A DNA stretch of 64,000 nucleotides, taken from positions 99,363,930-99,427,929 of the forward strand of contig OY282560.1 in NCBI GenBank assembly GCA_958295665.1, read 5' to 3'. The DNA is from Tipula vernalis. Lineage: Eukaryota; Arthropoda; Insecta; Diptera; Tipulidae. Below the pieces are notes generated by a model that did no database searches, was not told the DNA's origin, and worked only from the letters and a program-made list of their open reading frames with translations. Below, one piece after another: positions 55,990 to 64,000 of this stretch (positions within the stretch are counted from its first letter, which is position 1; every line of letters starts with the position of its first letter). The translations under genes were made by a program, and so were the position numbers.

Positions 55990-57165
55990 TGAACAGTGGT
56001 ATGAACATTGGAGATATTTTGTAAATTCATCAACACTACACAACCGAAGTTACGGTTCAATTTCAATAAGGCTAATATTACCAGACTTCTGGATTTCTTC
56101 AAAAAATTTGGACTGGGATGGAATTTTTAAGTCTAAATGGAATAACGTTTGAAGCTTTTGACAAACAGGTGTCTGTAAAAGCTGTAAACGTAAGAATAAT
56201 CATCGTCCATGGTTTAACAACAATATGCTCAATTTAAGGAACAGAAAAAATAAGGCACATAAACTTGCCAAATCTACTGTTGGCAACTGGTTTTATCTTA
56301 ATTCTTTTCGGCAGTTGCGCCGGGCAAATAATCGACAATCGCTAGCATACGAAACTTATATTTCACGGCTTCAAAATAATTTAATCATAAAACCTAAGCT
56401 ATTTTGGTCATTTGTTGATGTTAAAAGAAGAGTCGCTGAATGATGCTATTGCTTATAATGCTGAGCTCTCATATCGAGTATCAGCATAATTTAATAGGAA
56501 TACCTTATATCTAAGCCAAGTTATATCTAAAATGAAATTGGTATGTGGATATCTGCAAATGGACTTAAGCACCTTAATAGGTCATTATCAGTACCATTGT
56601 CTCTATCTTCGATATGGAAGAGGTCAATTATTATTCCTATTTTTAAATCTGGAAAACGACGTGACATTAAAAATTATAGAGGCATATCAATACTGTCTTC
56701 GATTCCAAAATTATTTGAGCTCATTATATCTGACTAATTGTATTTTAATGTCAAATCATTATTAGCAATTAAACAACATGGATTTATCAGTCACCGTTCC
56801 ACCACTACAAACCTCTTAAGTTTATCATCTCAAGTATTTAAGGCATTTAACTCCAAAAGTTGATTGAAGTTAATTCTGGTGTTCGTCAGAGTTCTTCTCA
56901 GTTGAGATAACAAAAACGGTTGATTCTCTGCAACATTGTTAGAAATGCGCAGAGTGATCTTGATTTGCTATACAAATGGTCGAGTTTAAATAAATTACCC
57001 TTAAATTTGGACAAGTGTAGGACTATGAGTTTTTTCAGGAAAAAGGATGTTATTGTTCATCCATATCATATTGGCGATTATCAGCCTGAACGAGTTATGG
57101 CATTTAAGGACTTAGAAGTTGTCTTGGATCATCAAATGAATTTCCGAGACCAAATTTTGACATAA
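55990..57165 (+). pseudogene. Non-LTR retrotransposon RT relic
   Basis: A decayed ORF2 on the plus strand shows a linker (NRKNKAHKLAKST, LKPKLFWSFVDVKR-like), then RSIIIPIFKSGKRRDIKNYR and GISILSSIPKLFELII. QHGFISHRSTTTNLLSL, WSSLNKLPLNLDKCRTMSF and VMAFKDLEVVLDHQMNFRDQ follow. These are successive Jockey/CR1-type RT motifs. A large deletion removes the YxDD region, as the sequence goes from VNSGVRQ directly to the post-palm part. Confidence 0.8.
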
Positions 57166-57295
57166 TTTTCGGTTAAAATTAAATAAATGATTAGCGCGAC
57201 ACCTGGTGATAATCCCAAACTTTTATTGAATTCAAGTTTATCGACCCATAAAAAAGGCGTTCAAAAAACAATCAAAGAGATAATTGGGAATTATT

Positions 57296-57470
57296 TAGTG
57301 CGTTTTTTATAAACGTCGGATAGATCGTATGCGGCAGTGAATATTCTATAGTCACATTTAAATTTGACGTACTATTTATAGGAACATTAAATTTATTTAA
57401 CGTCAAAATATAAGTTTTAATTCAACTCCTCGTTGAGAACTTCATACAACTACTACCTACAGTAAAGTTG
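57296..57470. mobile_element. Diverged copy of the 10-kb palindromic MITE
   Basis: GCGTTTTTTATAAACGTCGGATAG is followed by CACATTTAAATTTGACGTAC, a TATTTAT block, and AACGTCAAAATATAAGTTTT. This is the same order as the interior of the copies at 10.5 and 10.9 kb. It is older and lacks the second inverted end. Confidence 0.6.
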
Positions 57471-58539
57471 ATTTAACGTCGATTATCATACACCTCTCAG
57501 ATTTTTTCTTAACACAGTACCACACCTAAAAAACTCTATTAAGGATCTAAGAATCTATAAAAAAATGTTAACCTGGCTCTTCTTATTTCTTTGCAAGACT
57601 CTTTACTTGTTGTGATATATAAACGTTTTGCCTGAGATACATAAAACTTTGTTAAAAGATTAGAAATATGAAAACCCAAATGTAAATGAAACTATAAATA
57701 TGAATTCACTAGGCATAACAATAATTTACAAAAAAATTTGCGATATGCATGATTTACCTAAGGCGGAGGTCTCTCTATGTTAATGAATATTTTTCCATCC
57801 GATATCAAGAACATTCGTAAAATTTCAACTATTAATAAACTATTGCCAATAAAAAATTAATTTCGTTGCAGAATACATTTTCCAAGTTTAGTAAATCGAC
57901 GTTTCAATATTTTACAGAATCGATTTGCCAGTCTTCTGTCTGTAATTCATGCATCTGTCTCAAATTACATGTTTTAGCTTTCTATGTTTGGGAGATATCA
58001 ATAAATTTTTGCTGAAACCATTCAATCGGTAGTCATTAACATTCCGTCATGAATTAATTCATATTCAAAATGGATAATTTTTGCGGCGAAAATATCGCGA
58101 TATTAGTTAATTATTTTTTAAAGAGATGGCGTAACTAGTACTATATCGCATCGTTCCTAACTTCATGTCAAAGCATCATGATGTGGCTTTAGTTTACAGT
58201 ACGTGTTATTTTACCGAAGTGTCAAAGACGTCATTTTTTTATCGTTGAAAAGTTTGCCACTGTTGGACTAACTGGCGAACCCATCGGTGAACCACTTCTC
58301 TAAAACATCTTCCCCAAAACTAAATTCAGTATGATCTAACTGAAGTTTCAACGCTTCTACAAAAATTTTTCACTTCAGATTTGTATTACTAAATTTGGTT
58401 AATGGTCAAGTCAACGTTTCTAAATAACGAGGCCAATCTAACGATACTAATACATAATTTATTGGTAGAGCCACATTCTTAATTTAATTTTTAAAATCTT
58501 CCGCGTTTTTATATAACCGAAAAGTTATTTCTCATGTAA
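57471..58539. other. Non-coding interval
   Basis: No conserved coding sequence is seen. The right part may contain the untranslated 5' end of the piggyBac relic. Confidence 0.4.
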
Positions 58540-59700
58540 CGATTTAAAATATTAAACAAGGATTTAGTTAAATTGTATAAAGGTGAACCTAAATCAGATG
58601 ATTCAATAATTGATCATGATTGGTTGCTGAATAAGACAAACCCTGAATATATTTCAGATGAACAAAATATTGATGAAGTGCTTCGAAATCTTGGTCTGCA
58701 AGAAGAAGATGAATTAAATGAAAGCGATCGGCAATCGGTTTAGAAAAATTCAGCCATTAGTTGATATGTTGGGAGAAAATTTAAGGTTAAAGATATTGTT
58801 ATTGAAGACTTACCTTTAGGCGGTATATACTAAATAAGTAAAGCTTACCGTTATGGTATAAAGTTATTCAAATTATATGCTCAGTTGATGGTTACATATC
58901 GGCTTTAAAAATTTATTCTGGACGATTCCTGTCCTCACTTGAAGTCTTTTCAATGAAGGTAGAAGCCTTTATGTCGATAACTCTTATAAGAGTTATGATT
59001 TAGCATAATGCATATTGGAACAAAAAATCCATGTCTTTGGCACTCTAAGGGCTAATAAAAAAGGTATTCTCAAGGAAATTCTTGTTACTAACCTGTAGTG
59101 AGGGGAAATCACTTCTCGTGAATATTCGGCATTTCTCAACAAAGTTTGCCCAATATTTTGTTCCAACTAATAAGTCGCAGATGGAAACACAACCATGCAA
59201 CAGTAGCGCGCAATCTGATACAACACAGAATCTTCCCTTATCTCAGAAAAGAGATTTTTGAAGAGCTACAACATACCAATAGCAATATTGGCTCATAATA
59301 AAGGGAAAGCTGGCAGATCAAATCGCTTCATATTGTACAACCGAGCGCAAGGGTTTAAAATGGTAAAGAAAACTTGGTAACGAACTAATATTAGGTGCAG
59401 CGGCAGTAAACGCACGCGTGGCTTACAAGCATTTAACAAACAAAAAAAAATTCAAATGCGTACCTTTCGAGAACAGCTAGTGACAAGCCTGCTAAATATC
59501 ATTGACCTGTACCATGTTCTAATAAACATCTTTTTATAACTATAACCAATGAAAATGGCAAAAGGGGACGCAGAAAATGAGTAAAGTGTTATGCAAGAAT
59601 TCAGAAAGATGAAGGACGTAAAGTAGCAAGAAAACGGGCTCAAATGTTTTATACATACTGTGGTTAGTGCCCCTAGTAAAATTTCAAAACTTTATTTTCA
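58540..59700 (+). pseudogene. PiggyBac transposase relic
   Basis: Broken plus-strand frames show the piggyBac transposase order. An N-terminal acidic region (LLNKTNPEYISDEQNIDEVL) and FRKIQPLVDML are followed by AYRYGIKLFKLY, GYISALKIYSGRF, SLYVDNSYKSYDLA and IHVFGTL-ANKKGILKEI. Further on come KLGNELILGAAAVNARVAYK, FREQLVTSLLNI and a cysteine-containing tail (CYARIQKDEGRKVARKR, then FYTYCG). The segment with the first catalytic aspartates is missing between FRKIQPLVD and AYRYG. TTAA-flanked ends were not identified. Confidence 0.78.
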
Positions 59701-61734
59701 AGCTCTTCAGTATTTTCATAAACAACTATCTCCGAGAACCAACTGGTTACTGGTTAATAATATGCCATCAGTAACCATCATCCATATTTATATGAAGAGG
59801 CCTACTGCGAAAATCTACTATCATACACATGAATGAAGTGGCACCCAATAACGAGAACTAAATTGAAAAATTACCTTGCGAGAAAATTTTTCGTTAACCT
59901 GTCTGGTAGTTAATAGCTCTATAAGTAAGTTAATAGCATAATATGGACTCGAAATGAGCAGTTAAAAATTTAGTCAAAAAAATCAACCTGAGGCACACAG
60001 CATTAATCTAAAAAACAATAAGAAAGACTGAAAATTTTTAGAAATGCCATAAATAGGCAAAAATAAATTGGCCCAATTCTGTTTGCTTCATCAAAGATTG
60101 TCGTTGGTATTTGTAGGAGACTAGAAAAGAAAAACGACGGAAAGAAAATTTGTTTTAATTGTAAGACTTTTCTACAAAACACGGATATATTTTGGAAATT
60201 CATAAATCAATAACAATACCAGTATAATCTATACACTTTGCGCAAAAAGCAAAGTATTTATTTTTATAACAATGGCAAATCTTTAGCACTTTATTAATTT
60301 TGAAAAGAGATAATTTGCAAAGTTTACAAATTTAATGGTTGTACAGGCTGCTGGATGCAAAACGAAATCATCCATCGGGTTTATCTTGGATCAATAATCG
60401 ACAAATTGGTATATATCTATTGCAACGCTTTAAAATTTCATTGGGGTGGGGCAGCACAATCACAATAAATTTTATTACATAATAGCACATGGTCTAAGAT
60501 TTATATTTTCTTTGTCGTTTTCGTATATATACTCCGTATATATAACTAATGAAGCTGGCATTCAACCATTAAACGTTGCTTTATTTATAAACTAAAAACC
60601 GATAGACCAAAAACACTGTTTGATGTAATAAAATGTATGTATGTATATCTAAATTAAATTTCTAATCATAACAATATAAATGAATGAAAATTAAAAAGTC
60701 GGATGTAAATGTTTAGATTTTCTAATTCAATACAGGCTATAAAGACCCGTAGTACATACATATATGTATGTATATTCAAACATATGTACATACGTATGAG
60801 TAGGTTTCGGATAAATAGAGCTAAAATTCGCGATTTTTTTACTGCTAATGTTTACATGTTAAAAAGAGTAACATTTAATGTTTTTTTTTTAAATACTACA
60901 GAAGGTGGTTCATAATCTATCAGTTTTAGGAAAGAATTGGATTTAAAAATATAAACATTCTTGAATGCATTTAATGTATTACTAAAAAAAACTTTGTACA
61001 AGATTGATCTTACTCAATGAAATAGAAAAATCGTTGGCCAACGAGCTATCATTGGCCAACGATAAAATATGATTTCTCTAACTGTGAAAAATAGGTGTTT
61101 ATTTCAGTGATCACCTCTTCCTGTGAAACGAATCTTTTTTCACCGAGCTGTTTCTTCCGGTTTGGGAAAAAACAAGCCACAAAAAGCACTTGAAGAATAA
61201 TAGAGGGTGTGCATATGACGGAGCAGTTCGTAGCTCAATTCGATAATTTCGACCACAAAGGGTGGCTTTTTCTACGATTCCTCGCCATCATCAAATTGAT
61301 AAAATATAGAGGCATAATAAAATAAATATAAAAGCTTGGCCAAGACACTTCTGACTACTGAAACTGAAACCATTTCTTTTATTTTTTGTGAGCACGTTTC
61401 CCAGCAAATACAAATAGTTTTTACTGCTCTTGCATTTCTGTTAAAAACGCATTTGAATATTATGCTTGAAATATTTAAGCTCGCTTTGAAATGTCACACA
61501 GAACTGGTTTTGATCAACTGTAAGTAAACGCGGCTCTCGTCCTGCCGATAGTGTTCTCATACGCATTTCTCAACAGCAGAATAATAAAAAACGCCACCTC
61601 TTATCAAAGTTTTGTGGGTATATCGATCAAATCGCAATGATACATGTAGAACAGTAAATTTTTATACAGTGTCTGTTATAAACTCTTGTGACACGATTAT
61701 TCGTGAAAATGCACTGTATGAAAATGTATTAAAA
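59701..61734. other. Mostly non-coding interval
   Basis: No recognised gene is seen. CTGAGGCACACAGCATTA (59988-60005) also occurs at 28294-28311. A 63-codon frame (61336-61527) ends next to GTAAGTAAA, a donor-like sequence, but its product is not recognised. Confidence 0.4.
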
Positions 61735-61797
61735 ACGGTGTGTAACAGAATTATTCAGATCGACCAAACTTTCTATATAGGGCAAACAGGAAGATGA
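61735..61797 (+). pseudogene. Possible Penelope-like GIY-YIG endonuclease fragment
   Basis: The short translation VCNRIIQIDQTFYIGQTGR resembles the start of the GIY-YIG nuclease in Penelope-like elements, where VYKI-x-C-x-x-C-x-x-x-YIGQTGR is typical. The cysteines are absent and nothing else of the element was found. Chance similarity cannot be excluded. Confidence 0.4.
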
Positions 61798-64000
61798 TTA
61801 TTATTATTATTGTATATATATTTTGGCGCTGTCTATTTTGAGGTTAAGGTTAACCCATGCTTAATAGTAGTGCACCACTATATTATTCACTAGGCTGGTT
61901 TCTTATACTATTATATCGATCTTATTATTAAAGTGCCCAGCAATTAAGGAATTTTGGCTACATTATAGTAAAGCAAACAAAAAAAATTTGAAAGTTTGAA
62001 AAATTATTTAAAAATAACGTATAAGTGACAGGAAAGACACAGAATCAAGATTGGCTCTACACATCAATTCAACACACAATTCTACTATACTATATATAAA
62101 TGGTTTCATAAAAAATACGCGTAATTTTTAATTTTGCAGGCTGTGTAAGTCCAATTGGCACAATTTTTTTGTTGTTCTGTTGCTATACTTATTCCTGACA
62201 TATCTTGATATTTGTTGCCATTTTAGATAATAAGTTTATTGTTTCCGGGCATCACCGGTATCAACTAGTGACAAGGCACTCATAAATTGAACAAATTTTG
62301 CTGCCGCATATTTCATGCCAAGTATGAGAAGGAGCATATACAAGCAACTTCTACAGTAATAGATGATTGACTTGGCTCCATAACCATTTCAGCTAAATAC
62401 TATCCAACAAAACATGCAATTAAAATGAAACAATTTGATCATTTTTAACATTGTTTAGTACATTGCTTTATAGCAGTGGTGATTGTAATGTAAAACACCA
62501 AAGCTTATTAAAATCAATTCAAAAAAAATAATCTTCATCGTGTATCAACCAGTGAACCTACCCAGATGTTGTGGCGGCTCGACTATCCACCATAATACAA
62601 ATTCCAAATGTACTCATTCAAAATATATTTCTTGAAAATTGTATAAATCTCTCAATATGATTCTATTAGTACGAACTAACGAAATATACAAGTTGTATTG
62701 CTTTCGCAAAAAAACTGAATTACAACAGTAATCGTATTAGATAGAGCAAAAAATAGTTTAGCTAAACCAAAATTAAATTAGTGGTTAAATAAATGTTAAC
62801 CAAATTTTTAGGTTTAACCCTTATGTCTATGCATCTTTTTTCTTATGTTAATCAATTAAGGGTTATCCAGTAATCTTATCAGATTTAATCGAATATTGCT
62901 TAAAAATGTAACTGTTACAATTAAATGATTTTGGTATTCCTAGGCCCTAAGCCAAAATTCCATTGATAAACTAGAAATTTTATCGATTTAAGTCGAAAAG
63001 GTTACCCGGGTAAATAAATACCTGCCACAAGAGTTAAATTGACAAGAAAATACACGAAAATAATTAGACCAAAATGTGTTTAATTTTTGCTGTTTCTTTG
63101 ACCAGCCGTTAACCAAAAAAAAAAAATGTCCAACTATTTTTGGTTGAAAGCAGTACACTTACAGTATTATTTGCTACACAAATCGTGTCGAGCGCCATCT
63201 CAGAGTTGTCTGCGCAAACCACAATTCGCGGCAATATCATTTTCCAACCTTACAACAAACAAAAAAAAAAAAAAATTCATTTGACATTTTTATTCATCGT
63301 TTTCAAATTTTGATAGTCGCATTTACATTCTCGCTGGAATGGTCTCGATCTAACTAATGGCGTGATAGTAAACATTAAAGAACAATGAAAATCGCACGCT
63401 TACAAAAGGAGCCTTATTGTTTAAGCCCTTGTATTTATTCCGTATGTTCACTGATGGCTTTTTGACAGAAAATATCCGGATTTTTTTTTATGGAACAACT
63501 TTTGACTTGACATATAATTATGGTATTTTAAACGTCAACACACATTTTCTTTTAATTATTTTAATATTTTTTATTATTATCATTGTTCAAATCGAAGCAT
63601 TACATATTATTTTAGTTTAAATTTTTCATTTCGTAGAACTAATTTTCCATTGTCAAAAAAACTCCAAAAAAATCCAAATAAAAGTAGAGTTAAAAAATAT
63701 ACCGATCCTTTGGATGCGTTCGTTTTTTTGCTCAAAAAATATCCGGATGTTTTTTCCCCTTGTCAACAGCGAACACTAGAATCGTGTTTTAATCACACGG
63801 CATCAAAGGAATTGCAAGTATAATAATTATATTAAAGCGGCACCATGTTTGGACCTGTCATCGACCATTGTTGGGAACAAAGAAAATGAATAGAAAGAAA
63901 CAACTGACATTAAGCAGATATAAGATAACATAGAAATTAAATACAACCAACAAATGAAAGACGGAGAGTGGTAATAGATTAATGTATTCAATTAGCAGCT
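61798..64000. other. AT-rich non-coding DNA
   Basis: No conserved gene, RNA or repeat boundary is recognised up to the end of the window. Short frames near 63.4 kb are low-complexity and hydrophobic by AT bias. Confidence 0.45.

Noticed and set aside
61336..61527. 63-codon frame ending at a GTAAGT donor as a first coding exon
   Set aside because: The product is unrecognised, no matching acceptor exon was found, and AT-rich chance frames of this size are common here.

Overview
The window looks like nuclear DNA of an insect, most likely a dipteran. The evidence is AT-rich sequence, very short GT-AG introns (about 60 to 90 bases), fly-like predicted proteins (eIF3g and RpL23 are the clearest), and many insect-type transposable elements. 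No RNA gene or CRISPR array was found.

Region 1 (about 3.2 to 15.3 kb) is a compact cluster of eight conserved housekeeping-type genes in alternating orientation. In order they are Vps28 (+, ESCRT-I), ASCC1 (-, RNA-binding cofactor subunit), UQCC1 (+, complex III assembly), RpL23 (-, 60S ribosome), Mtx2 (+, mitochondrial import), eIF3g (-, translation initiation), the RMC1/Bulli homologue (+, Rab7 activation) and a tetraspanin (-, membrane). Neighbouring 3' ends lie 80 to 315 bases apart. Two divergent pairs, ASCC1/UQCC1 and RpL23/Mtx2, share short promoter intervals. Between eIF3g and RMC1 lie a foldback element and three copies of a roughly 260-base palindromic MITE.

Region 2 (16.5 to 35 kb) is a graveyard of nested mobile elements. 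It holds a CR1-like non-LTR relic, a BEL/Pao element, a hAT-type element with GGAGYC subterminal repeats, two Ty3/gypsy gag-protease relics with LTRs, several foldback MITEs (one inside an LTR), a mariner relic, and a SINE-like family with an (AATC)n tail. One SINE-like copy has an empty-site counterpart in this window.

Region 3 (36 to 40.6 kb) is a nearly full-length Ty1/copia element with two LTRs, a half-tRNA-Met type primer site and a target duplication, but a broken reading frame.

Region 4 (42 to 64 kb) contains a chimeric gag/LINE relic, a hAT element with a perfect 8-base target duplication and a mariner fragment inside, and a full-length Ty3/gypsy element on the minus strand (perfect CTAAT duplication). 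It also has a second gypsy pol relic split by two MITEs, two more non-LTR relics, a piggyBac transposase relic and a possible Penelope-like fragment. The last kilobases show nothing recognisable.

The host genes are confined to one conserved block. Nearly everything else is transposon insertion, decay and nesting, and several insertions can be read at base resolution.
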